Positions 9,701 to 17,666 of a stretch of 64,000 nt of DNA are shown piece after piece; positions within the stretch are counted from its first letter, which is position 1; the number at the start of each line of letters is the position of its first letter. The DNA is from JAGNHN01 sp964590645 (lineage in GTDB: Bacteria > Bacteroidota > Bacteroidia > Bacteroidales > JAGNHN01), in the NCBI GenBank assembly GCA_964590645.1, contig CAZPYJ010000009.1:73764-137763 (forward strand), given 5' to 3'. Under the pieces are notes generated by a model. It saw only the letters and a program-made list of their open reading frames with translations. It made no database searches and was not told the DNA's origin. The position numbers and the translations under genes are program-made.

Positions 9701-11118
9701 CAGCCCTGAAAGTGGATTATCTGAACGAGGTCTATTCTTTTACCCACGAAATTTCCCTTACCCCAAAAGGCTTTGAGGTGAAAGACCTTATCCTGTACGA
9801 CAGGCTGGGCAAGCAGGCTGTGATGAACGGAGGGATCTATCATAAACACTTTGCTGATTTTACTACAAACCTGGAGATACGGCCCACACAGTTTGCCGCC
9901 CTCAATACCAGCCAGGCACAAAACGAGCAATTCTATGGGACCGCTTTCGCCAGCGGTATCCTTCGCTTGAGTGGCCCTTTTGAGGATATTCTTATGGAAA
10001 TCAATGCCCGCACCGAAAAAGGAACCAAGGTCTTTATTCCCATATCCTATGATGCGGAGATTGCAGAGCGGGGGTTCATTGTGTTTGTGGATCCATCCAG
10101 GGAAGAGGAAACCCTGAAGGAAGAGCCCGCCAATGTCAGCGGTTTCCGTTTGGATTTTGAGCTGGATGCCAATCCGGATGCCGAAGTGGAGATCAGCCTG
10201 CCTTCCCGTATGGGCAGCATTCAGGGAAGTGGTAAGGGTAATATCCGTTTCCTTATTGATACCCGGGGTGAATTTGGGATGTTCGGAGACTATGTTATTG
10301 AGAAAGGGGTATACGATATGACCCTGCAGAACCTGCTGAACCGACGCTTTGAAATACGCAAAGGAAGCAGCATCCGGTGGGAAGGCGATCCTTATGATGC
10401 CACACTGGCCATCGAGGCAGCCTACCGTGTCAGGGCCGGCCTGAAAGAGCTCCGGCCGGTCGGAGATTCCTCCGATCTCTTTAATCAGCGCATTCCGGTG
10501 AATTGTATCATACGACTTTCCGATCGACTGGCCAGTCCGGGCATCCGCTTCAGTTTTGAGCTGCCGGAAAGCAGCGAGGAGATCAACCGGATTGTCTTCA
10601 GCCGCATCGATACCACCAACGAAGCCCTGGTGAGCCGACAAATGATCTCCCTCCTTGTCCTCAATAGTTTTATCTCCGATGAAGCCAATGTCAACCTCGC
10701 TTCAGGGGTGAGTTCCAGCTCTTTCGATCTGTTGAGTCGCCAGCTCAGTAACTGGCTGTCGCAGATTAGCAGGGATTTCGATATCGGGGTGAATTACCGT
10801 CCCGGCGGTGAGCTTACCAATGAGGAACTGGAATTGGCCTTGTCCACCCAGCTCTTCAACGACCGGGTGCTGATCGATGGTAATCTGGGGCTGGCCGGCG
10901 ATAAGAATACGCAGGCAGCCAGTAATCTGGTGGGAGATGTCTTGGTGGAAGTCAAGCTGACGGATGACGGACGCTTTCGCGTGAAAGCCTTCAATAAATC
11001 GAATTATGTTGACCTGATCGACAACAAAGCCCCGTATACCCAGGGAGTGGGTGTTTTTTACAGAAAAGAATTTGATAGCCTGGAAGAGCTCTTTAAACGC
11101 CGTCGCCGGCTGGAGTAG
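6706..11118 (+). CDS. tamB: TamB/AsmA-like envelope protein (translocation/assembly module TamB domain)
   Basis: A large inner-membrane-anchored periplasmic protein of the AsmA/TamB superfamily. In proteobacteria TamB helps assemble outer-membrane proteins and, as a bridge-like beta-groove protein, is linked to phospholipid transport to the outer membrane. One N-terminal transmembrane helix (about residues 12-32) is followed by roughly 1400 residues of repetitive beta-strand sequence with many short 'LxLxxLxLxG' patterns. The C-terminal TamB domain (DUF490) covers about 1100-1460, with FGDYVIEKGVYDMTLQNLL and RIVFSRIDTTNEAL-like stretches. The length (1470) suits Bacteroidota TamB homologues. 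It is divergent from tsaD, a neighbourhood I recall as common in this phylum. Its 3' end overlaps the ribBA stop by 26 bases on the other strand. Confidence 0.85.
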   Translation: MRKSTKIWRRILSGTLGVLAFLVIAPPLIIQIPRVQQALKNVLVKQLSSRLDTRVEVGRIQLAWFLDVAVRDVGIYDRSDSLLLGVDRLILDVGRLQLRQHSLQIKRVVLEKPAFHLRFEKDDQQTNLDQLLSGLNGSDTDTTSSPVWQLSVKRLDIERGSFSYHHTERLWDQEGIDFNHIALDSLYLRLTSWRTAADTQFFTIDHLALREQSGFLLDTLEAIFQLSNTGLDAQELFIRTPLTRLRMDLHFENAGWHSYNDFIDSVYVQSEIHSGNLAMNDIAFFAPEIRGMDNQFGIRGHIMGTVNSFRARDLSVSYGSATYLLADLDVNGLPDVRESFVDARFHKFLASASDLDRFLLPGGATLGPLPEILSRLDILSTKGVFTGFFNDFVAEAQIITPLASVRADLVLKQGSAKQGLLYSGTLSGDEVNLGKLLEAEQILGRMSMDMSVNGSGLDWTSLNMKLEGRVDSLELLGERIRSLDINGALAGKEFRGELRVQDPVLAMHFDGLVNFEAEPHFDFFAAVEHIRLDKLDPNAKRGPLWGSGDCVMNFSGNDIDRLKGTLNVENLRIRDGEHTFYSRNLMVSFEPDATRYKAVRLRSDFADADLEGSFLFDNLIQWTAYELAQLLPSAGWTNVPSPPDRSQFARAEILVYETSPLTNIFFPSLYVEAGSHIAIEFREGDTVMHFDCAIPAISWNQVRAERLVAGGQLLAGELHTAFQMDQLALTDTLIVYTPHLQSRFARDSAGFLARWSSNPDSAAIQGILQGMARLPDTGILRLRLTQSLVPVDNRIWQFNEDHGIIFDSNGVQFRNVVLVSEDQMLRLNGRADEKPDSRLGMQFHQFDLALLNVFLAKYGLSTGGRVNGDLTAMGVLGNPLGTAQLNIASLTLNGDVLGNASIQAGWNPLIKELDLDASVIYRGNAGINYPLEIKGRIIPEHPEENFDLDIRLQNLKLATFQPYLEVLSSEVSGFLSGEMHLGGSYAQPELVGSLTARRAALKVDYLNEVYSFTHEISLTPKGFEVKDLILYDRLGKQAVMNGGIYHKHFADFTTNLEIRPTQFAALNTSQAQNEQFYGTAFASGILRLSGPFEDILMEINARTEKGTKVFIPISYDAEIAERGFIVFVDPSREEETLKEEPANVSGFRLDFELDANPDAEVEISLPSRMGSIQGSGKGNIRFLIDTRGEFGMFGDYVIEKGVYDMTLQNLLNRRFEIRKGSSIRWEGDPYDATLAIEAAYRVRAGLKELRPVGDSSDLFNQRIPVNCIIRLSDRLASPGIRFSFELPESSEEINRIVFSRIDTTNEALVSRQMISLLVLNSFISDEANVNLASGVSSSSFDLLSRQLSNWLSQISRDFDIGVNYRPGGELTNEELELALSTQLFNDRVLIDGNLGLAGDKNTQAASNLVGDVLVEVKLTDDGRFRVKAFNKSNYVDLIDNKAPYTQGVGVFYRKEFDSLEELFKRRRRLE
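6711..6718 (-). promoter_or_regulatory. -7 box of the tsaD promoter
   Basis: TACTTTTG on the minus strand fits the Bacteroidota -7 consensus TAnnTTTG and ends 9 bases before the tsaD ATG. No clear TTG -33 element is seen at the usual distance. The box overlaps codons 2-5 of the divergent tamB-like gene. Confidence 0.5.
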
Positions 11119-12331
11119 ATAAATCCAGATTAAGCAGGTGCCCCATTCTTTCCTGCTTGGTTTTTAGATACTTATAGTTGTGTGGGTTGGGTTTGATGAT
11201 CAGGGGTACATTGGTCACAATTTCAAGGCCGTAGCCTTCCAGTCCGGCCTTTTTCCCCGGATTATTGGAGATGAGACGGATCTTTTTGAGACCGAGGAAA
11301 CGGAGCATCTGGGCTCCGATGCCGTAATCTCTTTCATCCGCTTTGAACCCCAGTTTCTCATTGGCCTCAATGGTATCCAGCCCCTGTTCCTGCAGATGGT
11401 ATGCGTGCAATTTATTCAGCAGGCCGATGCCGCGTCCTTCCTGGTTCATATAAAGAACTACCCCCTTGCCTTCTGCTTCAACCATTCTCATTGCCTGGTG
11501 CAGCTGAGGACCGCAATCGCATTTGCAGGATCCCAGCACATCTCCGGTCAGGCAGGAAGAGTGCACCCTGACCAGCACACTTTCTTCATCAGCCCAGCTT
11601 CCTTTCACCAGTGCCAGATGGAGGATGTTCTGATGAATATCGCGGAATACCTTCAGATTGAAATCACCCCATTCGGTAGGCAGATGCACGCTTTCCTCTT
11701 CCTGTATCAGGCTCTCTGTGCGGATACGGTAGGCGATCAGGTCTTTGATGGAAATGATCTTCAGCTTGAAACGTTTGGCGATGTCCATCAATTCAGGCAA
11801 GCGGGCCATCGTTCCGTCTTCATTCATAATTTCCACCAGGGCTGCCGCCGGTTCCAGTCCGGCCAGACGAGCCAGGTCAATGGCCGCTTCAGTATGCCCT
11901 GCCCGACGCAACACGCCCCCCTTTTTGGCCCGCAGGGGAAAGATATGCCCGGGGCGAGCCAACTGAGAGGCAAGGGTTTCTTTCCGGGCAAGAGCCTGAA
12001 TGGTCTTGGCCCGGTCTAAAACAGAAATGCCTGTGGTACAGCCATCTCCAATCAGATCCACAGAAACGGTGAACTGGGTTTCGTGCAGGGAGGTGTTGCG
12101 CTGAACCATCAGCTCAAGCCCAAGTTCCTCGCACCTTTGGGTGGTCAGGGGAGTACAAATGAGCCCCCGCCCGTAGCGAGCCATAAAATTGATGATCTCC
12201 GGGCTGGCTTTTTCCGCAGCACAAATGAAATCCCCTTCGTTTTCCCGGTCTTCATCATCGACCACAATCAGTACTTTCCCCTCCCGGATGTCCTGTATCG
12301 CTTCCTCAATCCGATCTAGCTTGAAATGCAT
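11093..12331 (-). CDS. ribBA: Bifunctional 3,4-dihydroxy-2-butanone-4-phosphate synthase / GTP cyclohydrolase II (RibBA)
   Basis: Makes both precursors of riboflavin: DHBP from ribulose 5-phosphate (N-terminal RibB half) and the pyrimidine from GTP (C-terminal RibA half). The RibB half has DDEDRENEGDF and HTEAAIDLARLAG. The RibA half has the zinc-binding CLTGDVLGSCKCDC, QEGRGIGL and DERDYGIGAQ. I place the start at the ATG at 12331 (412 residues). A frame extension to 12391 exists, but a -7 promoter box lies inside it (12369-12376), so that extension is unlikely to be translated. The stop overlaps the end of the convergent tamB-like gene. No FMN riboswitch is seen in the short leader. Confidence 0.94.
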   Translation of the reverse strand: MHFKLDRIEEAIQDIREGKVLIVVDDEDRENEGDFICAAEKASPEIINFMARYGRGLICTPLTTQRCEELGLELMVQRNTSLHETQFTVSVDLIGDGCTTGISVLDRAKTIQALARKETLASQLARPGHIFPLRAKKGGVLRRAGHTEAAIDLARLAGLEPAAALVEIMNEDGTMARLPELMDIAKRFKLKIISIKDLIAYRIRTESLIQEEESVHLPTEWGDFNLKVFRDIHQNILHLALVKGSWADEESVLVRVHSSCLTGDVLGSCKCDCGPQLHQAMRMVEAEGKGVVLYMNQEGRGIGLLNKLHAYHLQEQGLDTIEANEKLGFKADERDYGIGAQMLRFLGLKKIRLISNNPGKKAGLEGYGLEIVTNVPLIIKPNPHNYKYLKTKQERMGHLLNLDLSTPAGDGV

Positions 12332-12368
12332 AAAATTGACAGTCAGGCTGTTGTTTTGTTTTGCGCTG

Positions 12369-12376
12369 CAAAGGTA
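12369..12376 (-). promoter_or_regulatory. -7 box of the ribBA promoter
   Basis: TACCTTTG on the minus strand matches TAnnTTTG and is 37 bases upstream of the chosen ribBA ATG. It decides against the longer reading frame. No -33 TTG at 17-23 bases was found. Confidence 0.5.
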
Positions 12377-12422
12377 GGGATTTTGACGCATTTATTTATC
12401 CGGGCAATGGATGGCTCTGCTA

Positions 12423-12452
12423 TTGAGAATAATTAAAAATGAAGTACATTTG
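12423..12452 (+). promoter_or_regulatory. Promoter of the 12.5 kb T9SS cargo gene
   Basis: TTG at 12423-12425, a 19-base spacer and TACATTTG at 12445-12452 form a complete Bacteroidota -33/-7 pair. Transcription should begin near 12458, upstream of the ATG at 12486, which excludes an in-frame upstream start at 12411. Confidence 0.6.
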
Positions 12453-12485
12453 AATCACCTAACTTCCACAAATACATCTAATATT

Positions 12486-13592
12486 ATGAAGTGCTCCTCG
12501 TCCAGAACCTTGCGGTTTATATGCCTTTTGCTGTTGGCCTCCCTCTGGCTCCAGGCACAAGCGCAAATCACACTTTCACAGGTAGATATGCCCACCAGCG
12601 GAGATACCTTCCGCCTCTCAATAAGCACTACGACGGGAGGACTGGATCCCGCTCAGACCGGGCCGGACCATATATGGCAATACTGGGGACTGAGCCCCCT
12701 GACCCAACAGCTAGATACCTTCATCGCCGTAAGCGCAACCCCCTTCACCTATCAGATTTTCTTTAACAGTCCTATTGATCCCCACCGGGCGACGATGGCT
12801 ATCCGCCGCTCCCTCTTTGATATTATCCCCGGATTTGAAGTAGGCGATGTGTATGAGTTTTATCGTTCCTCCGGTCAACATTTCGGCCTCAGTGGATATG
12901 CGGGATCCTTTTCCGGGATACCCATTCCGGTGAAGTTTAACAGCACAGACATCTTCTATCGCTTTCCTCTGGCTTATGGCAACGTGGACTCCTCCGAGGT
13001 GAATTTCGACTTTTCTTTTCCCGGCCTGGGAAGTCTGTATATAGACAAGAAGAGGGTGAATGTGGTGGATGGCTGGGGAAGTCTGACGACACCCTTTGGC
13101 ACTTTTCAGACCTTAAGGGTGAAGTCAACGGTGACAGAATTCGACAGCCTCTATCTTGATACCCTGTCTCAGGGCATTGCCATTCCCCGCAATTATACCG
13201 AATACAGGTGGCTGGCGCAGGGTTATGGCCTTCCTGTGCTTCAGATCACCATTGAAGGTATGATGACCAGTGTGGCTTATCTCGACTCGGTCCGTACCAG
13301 CTCCAGCGGGCTGCTTAACAATACGACAGCAGAGGCATTGGAGCTTCAACTCATTCCCAACCCGTCCCGAAACCTGCCTGGCTTGCAACTCAATGCAGCA
13401 CACCCCCAGGAGGTGAGTATTGTTGTGATGGATATCAGCGGGAAGGAGATGATACGAATCCCTGAAAAGCTCTTCTCAGGCGAAAACCTCCTGCGCCTCC
13501 CGCTGAGTGAGCTTTCCCTGTCCGCCGGCTTGTATTTTATCCGGGTGGAGGGAGAGCAACAACAGTGGCTTGGTAAATGGATCAAACATTAA
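12486..13592 (+). CDS. Secreted protein with T9SS type A sorting domain, function unknown
   Basis: From the ATG at 12486 the product (368 residues) has a Sec signal peptide ending in LQAQAQ. The body is about 270 residues and beta-rich, without a domain I can name. The C-terminal sorting domain covers about the last 75 residues and has the usual features: IPNPS near its start, then VMDISGKEM, and finally LSAGLYFIRVEGEQQQWLGKWIKH-type ending. Such domains direct export through the type IX system and often lead to attachment to surface lipopolysaccharide. The upstream in-frame extension contains the promoter, so it is not used. It stands alone between ribBA (divergent) and the AddA-like gene. 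Repeated IWQYWGL/FYRFPLAYGN-like aromatic stretches suggest a beta-sandwich, but this is inference. Confidence 0.8.
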   Translation: MKCSSSRTLRFICLLLLASLWLQAQAQITLSQVDMPTSGDTFRLSISTTTGGLDPAQTGPDHIWQYWGLSPLTQQLDTFIAVSATPFTYQIFFNSPIDPHRATMAIRRSLFDIIPGFEVGDVYEFYRSSGQHFGLSGYAGSFSGIPIPVKFNSTDIFYRFPLAYGNVDSSEVNFDFSFPGLGSLYIDKKRVNVVDGWGSLTTPFGTFQTLRVKSTVTEFDSLYLDTLSQGIAIPRNYTEYRWLAQGYGLPVLQITIEGMMTSVAYLDSVRTSSSGLLNNTTAEALELQLIPNPSRNLPGLQLNAAHPQEVSIVVMDISGKEMIRIPEKLFSGENLLRLPLSELSLSAGLYFIRVEGEQQQWLGKWIKH

Positions 13593-13652
13593 TCTTAGCA
13601 TTCGTGTGCTGCCGGATTAGCGATTGGATGTACTCCGACAGCTTTGAGTCTT

Positions 13653-16600
13653 ATGGCTTTTAACGTATATCGCTCCTCTGCAGGATCGGGGAAGACCTTT
13701 ACCCTCGTTCGGGATTACCTGAAGCTGTTGCTCCGGGAACCACGGGTATTGAAGCATATCCTGGCAGTGACATTTACCAATAAGGCTGCCGATGAAATGA
13801 AGCAAAGGATCATCCGCAACCTGGCTGAGATGAGCCTTTCGAAGGACGTCCATTCCCTGCCTATGGCAAAGGCCCTCACCAGTGTTGGGCTGGATGCAGA
13901 GACTTTGCAGGAGAAGAGCCTCAGGGCGCTCAACCGCATCCTGCACGATTATAACGACTTTTCCGTAGGGACCATAGATAGCTTTATGCACCGGCTGGTG
14001 CGAACTTTTGCCAGGGATATGGACATCCCTGCTCATTTTGAGCTGGGCCTGGAGACCAGTGAGACAGAAAAGCTGGTCAGTGAAGTACTCCTGGAAAGGC
14101 TTGGGGAGGATGAAGGCCTGACGCGAATTCTGATCGATTTCCTGTCCTCTCAGTTTGATCAGCAGCAAAGTATGGATTATGAATCCCGCATTCGGGAATA
14201 TGTGACGCACTTGTTGAAAGAGGATGCCCGGCCCTATCTTGACCGGCTTGAGGGCTTCGATCAGCAAGCCTACCAGACATTGCGCAAATTGCTCGATCAG
14301 CGGCTGGCAAGCCGGGAGGAGGCTGCCAGAGAGCTGGGAGAGAAAGCTCGCTTGCGCATCACCGCCGCCGGTCTGGAATATGCTGATTTTCAAGAAGGAA
14401 AATTTGGCCCCCTGGCTTTTTTTGAAAAAATGGCCAGGCAGGGTATGGATGCGCTTCCACCGGGAAGCAAAGTAACGAAAGTAGGGTTGGGCGGCACCTG
14501 GTACCATAAGAAAGCAGCCGCCGACCGGCAGGCAACTATAGTGTCGATGACCCCTGAACTGAACAGCTTTTGGGAGCAGACAATGGCATTAAGCAACGAA
14601 AGCAGGCTTTCCCACAAGAATGATCAAAAAATCAGGAAGCACCTTTACCTTCTTGCCCTGGCTGCCCGCATCAGGCAGGTATTGCTTGAATTGCGCTACG
14701 ATCAGCAGCATCTCCCAATCAGCGATATCAACAGTCTGGTGGCTGAGATCGCCCTGAATGAGTCCGTCCCCTTCATCTATGAGCGGCTTGGCGAGCGATA
14801 CCGTCACTTTCTGCTCGACGAGTTTCAGGATACATCCATCCTGCAGTGGCATAACCTGGTGCCCCTGCTCGAGAATGCCCTGGCAGAGGGAGGAGGAGCC
14901 TTGGTGGTGGGAGACGGAAAGCAATCCATCTACCGCTGGCGTTCGGGAGATGCTACCCAGTTCAGGGCATTGCCGGATTTATGGGTGGAAAGGGATTACC
15001 CGCAACGGGCCGCCCGCGAAAAGTCCCTGCGTCAACATTACCAGTCACACCCCCTCGAGACAAACTATCGCTCAGCAGAGGGACTGGTCTGTTTTAACAA
15101 CGACTTTTTCCGTTTTGCCTCGGCATATCTCGCTGCGGAAGTAGAGGATACATATCAGGAGCTGAAACAGGAAGCTTTCCTGAAAGGGAAACCCTATTAT
15201 CTGGAGGTGCAGTTCCTGGAGAAAGGGGAGGAAGAGCGGGAACGCATTTTCCATACTCCGGTATTGAATCGGGTCAGAGAAATCAGCCAAAGCAGGCCGC
15301 TCAGTGAGATCGCAGTATTATGCCGGAGCAATGACCTGGGATCTTCTCTGGCTCAGTATCTGCTGGAGAATGGTATCCCGGTTCTGTCGGCAGAGTCGGT
15401 GCTCCTGGGTGCTTCCCCCAGGGTACGTAGCCTCACCAGCCTCATCCGGCTGCTGGGCATCCGTCCGGAAAGACTCTATATGGCTGAACTGATCCGCGAT
15501 ATGCATCTGGCTGGTTTGTTGGGAACGCAGCCGCTTCAGGATCTCTGGCGAGAGAGCGGTGTAGAGCAAAGAAGTATCAGGACGGGGCCATTCTTCGACT
15601 GGCTGCGTTCTGTGGGATACGATTTCAATCTGTCCTTCTTGCGCAGCTTGTCTCTCTACGACCTCTGTGAGCAGATTATCCGTATCTTCGGCTACGACAG
15701 GCTCTCGGATGTATATATACAATTTTTGCTCGAAATCCTGCTCGAGTACCTCGATGGCAATGATGGAAGCCTGGAGGGTTTTCTTTACTGGTGGGATGAA
15801 ACAGGATGCCGGAAATCGGTCAGTGTGCCCCCCGGAATGGATGCGGTAAGGATAATGACTATTCATAAGGCCAAAGGACTGGAGTTTCCTGTGGTGATTT
15901 ATCCTGTAAAGGACGCAGAGCTCAAAATCACCCAGAATGAAAAATGGGTTGATCTGGATCCGGCTGAATATGCCGGGTTGGATGTCGCATATATATCTCT
16001 TACCAAAGACAGCACAGAAACTAAATGGGCATCAACCTATGAATCCGAGATTGCCAAATCCCGCCTGGATCTGCTAAATATCCATTATGTTGCGATGACC
16101 AGGGCATCAACAGCGCTTTTTGTTTTGTTGGAAGAAAAGAAAGCCAAAGCCTCACCGGAGGCTAAAGCCTTGCAGGATATGAGGCTTTCTGCCCTGATGC
16201 GTGCCTACCTGCTTGATAAGCCCGGGTCAGAGGCTGACGATCTGTACCGCTTCGGCCACTGGCCTGAAGAAACACAAGCAGCGGCCACAAAGCTTATACA
16301 AGCCCCCTTCGATCTGATCTCGGTGCCCTGGTCGCACCGCCTGGCCCTGCGCTTAAGTGCCCCGGAATACTGGGTGGCCGGAAAGCAGGAGGATGCAGTT
16401 GGCCGGGGTTTGATGGTGCACAGGGTGATGGCCGCCATCCAACGCCTGCCTGACATTCCCTCCGCAATCCAGGCGGAAGTCATCAGAGGCAATCTGCAGG
16501 AAGAAATGCGGCCTGAACTGGAAGAGCAGATTCGCCGACTGCTGTCTCACCCAGACCTTGCCCCGTATTATGGGGAAGCCTGGACGGTAAAGAACGAAAC

Positions 16601-16817
16601 GGCTATATTGCTGCCGGGGGGGCAGATCCTTCGCCCCGACAGGGTAGTGATCCAGGGTTCAGAGGCGGTTGTGATAGACTATAAAACAGGCCGCCCCGAC
16701 GAAAAGCACCTGGGACAGATCAGGCAGTATGCACAAACCCTGAGAGAAATGGGCTATGTGGTGAAGACCTCTATTCTGGCTTACCTTGATGAAGGCGAAA
16801 CGGTAAAAGTCGCCTGA
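13653..16817 (+). CDS. UvrD-type helicase with C-terminal nuclease domain (AddA-like)
   Basis: A superfamily 1A helicase-nuclease that would process double-strand DNA ends for recombination together with an AddB-like partner, which is encoded at 19997. The N-terminal Walker A is SSAGSGKTFTL (residues 8-18). Further helicase motifs are FTNKAADEM, the Walker B FLLDEFQDTS, GDGKQSIYRWR, and late motifs TIHKAKGLEFPVVIYP and YVAMTRA. A RecB/AddA-type nuclease at the C-terminus shows VVIDYKTGRPDEKHLGQIRQY. The length (1054) is usual for Bacteroidota AddA-like proteins. I start it at the ATG at 13653 and not at the TTG three codons earlier. Three genes or more separate it from the AddB-like gene, with its own promoter in between. 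Confidence 0.85.
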   Translation: MAFNVYRSSAGSGKTFTLVRDYLKLLLREPRVLKHILAVTFTNKAADEMKQRIIRNLAEMSLSKDVHSLPMAKALTSVGLDAETLQEKSLRALNRILHDYNDFSVGTIDSFMHRLVRTFARDMDIPAHFELGLETSETEKLVSEVLLERLGEDEGLTRILIDFLSSQFDQQQSMDYESRIREYVTHLLKEDARPYLDRLEGFDQQAYQTLRKLLDQRLASREEAARELGEKARLRITAAGLEYADFQEGKFGPLAFFEKMARQGMDALPPGSKVTKVGLGGTWYHKKAAADRQATIVSMTPELNSFWEQTMALSNESRLSHKNDQKIRKHLYLLALAARIRQVLLELRYDQQHLPISDINSLVAEIALNESVPFIYERLGERYRHFLLDEFQDTSILQWHNLVPLLENALAEGGGALVVGDGKQSIYRWRSGDATQFRALPDLWVERDYPQRAAREKSLRQHYQSHPLETNYRSAEGLVCFNNDFFRFASAYLAAEVEDTYQELKQEAFLKGKPYYLEVQFLEKGEEERERIFHTPVLNRVREISQSRPLSEIAVLCRSNDLGSSLAQYLLENGIPVLSAESVLLGASPRVRSLTSLIRLLGIRPERLYMAELIRDMHLAGLLGTQPLQDLWRESGVEQRSIRTGPFFDWLRSVGYDFNLSFLRSLSLYDLCEQIIRIFGYDRLSDVYIQFLLEILLEYLDGNDGSLEGFLYWWDETGCRKSVSVPPGMDAVRIMTIHKAKGLEFPVVIYPVKDAELKITQNEKWVDLDPAEYAGLDVAYISLTKDSTETKWASTYESEIAKSRLDLLNIHYVAMTRASTALFVLLEEKKAKASPEAKALQDMRLSALMRAYLLDKPGSEADDLYRFGHWPEETQAAATKLIQAPFDLISVPWSHRLALRLSAPEYWVAGKQEDAVGRGLMVHRVMAAIQRLPDIPSAIQAEVIRGNLQEEMRPELEEQIRRLLSHPDLAPYYGEAWTVKNETAILLPGGQILRPDRVVIQGSEAVVIDYKTGRPDEKHLGQIRQYAQTLREMGYVVKTSILAYLDEGETVKVA

Positions 16818-16964
16818 AACAGCCCTGCGTATTCATTTTCCCCGCAAGATGATTCCTCCGCTTCATTCCCAAAATACAGGCCAATATTGACTTTTATAAA
16901 AAATGTTATTAAAGCTAAAATCTCTTATTAATCCCTTGATAAATACAATTATATCAGTAAAAGT

Positions 16965-16995
16965 TTTGAATTTCAAAATCAGAGATATATATTTG
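16965..16995 (+). promoter_or_regulatory. Promoter of the 17.0 kb basic-protein gene
   Basis: TTTG (16965-16968), a 19-base spacer and TATATTTG (16988-16995) form a perfect Bacteroidota promoter. The ATG follows 29 bases after the -7 box, and the region around it is AT-rich. Confidence 0.7.
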
Positions 16996-17024
16996 CCTTT
17001 AAATGGGAATCAAACCTTAAGTAT

Positions 17025-17570
17025 ATGCCACGAATTTCTCTTTCAAACAACGAAATTGACGAGTTGGTAAACTCGTACAAGTCCAGCCTAAAAAAAATGC
17101 GTTTTCAGATTGTCCAGGTGACGGAGACCATCAACCAACTGCAGGCAATGAAAAAGGAGCGCATTGAAGCAAAGGAAGTCAAAGCACTGGAAAAAGAGCA
17201 AGCCGTAAAAGTGAAAGCCACCCGAAAAAAGACGGCAAAAAAGAAAGCACCCAAACGCCGGAAAAAGAGGGTCACTTCAGGGTACCGGCTTTCGGAATGG
17301 GATCAGTTTCTAATCGATACCATCAAGGAGAATAATCTGCCAATGAGTACTGCTGAATTGCAGGAGGCCGCTACCCGTATGGTAACGGAAAAACGTCTGG
17401 AAATGACGGAAGAGGATATCAAAGGGAAAATTGCCCGCAGTCTCCAAAAGCTCGCCAACAGGAGAAAAGACCTTGGGAAGGCGCCAGGACGTGGCAAAGG
17501 CTATGTGTATGGTCTTTCAGATTGGTTTTTTGCCCGTTCAGGGAGACTGAAGAAGGCCTATCAGCCATAG
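17025..17570 (+). CDS. Conserved-looking basic protein, possible DNA-binding
   Basis: Not assigned to a family. The 181 residues divide into three parts. An N-terminal helical region (1-65) has heptad-like spacing and may form a coiled coil. A very basic segment (65-90) contains KKTAKKKAPKRRKKR. A C-terminal globular part (90-180), with SEWDQFLIDTIKE and a helix-turn-helix-like run LPMSTAELQEAATRMVTEKR, would suit a winged-helix fold. The basic linker resembles those of histone-like or nucleoid proteins, so DNA or RNA binding is a reasonable inference but not shown. It has its own strong promoter and stands between the AddA-like gene and the kinase/RapZ gene. Codon use looks like that of its neighbours. 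Confidence 0.7.
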   Translation: MPRISLSNNEIDELVNSYKSSLKKMRFQIVQVTETINQLQAMKKERIEAKEVKALEKEQAVKVKATRKKTAKKKAPKRRKKRVTSGYRLSEWDQFLIDTIKENNLPMSTAELQEAATRMVTEKRLEMTEEDIKGKIARSLQKLANRRKDLGKAPGRGKGYVYGLSDWFFARSGRLKKAYQP

Positions 17571-17636
17571 AACACGCTGCATATCACACGCTTTTCTTTT
17601 CAGGTTCAGGGCCAGGATCAGGCTGGATGAATCGCT

Positions 17637-17644
17637 TATCTTTG
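17637..17644 (+). promoter_or_regulatory. -7 box before the kinase/RapZ operon
   Basis: TATCTTTG matches TAnnTTTG and ends 22 bases before the ATG at 17667. No TTG is present at the usual -33 distance. Confidence 0.5.
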
Positions 17645-17666
17645 CCCTAACCGACTTTCTCTGAAT

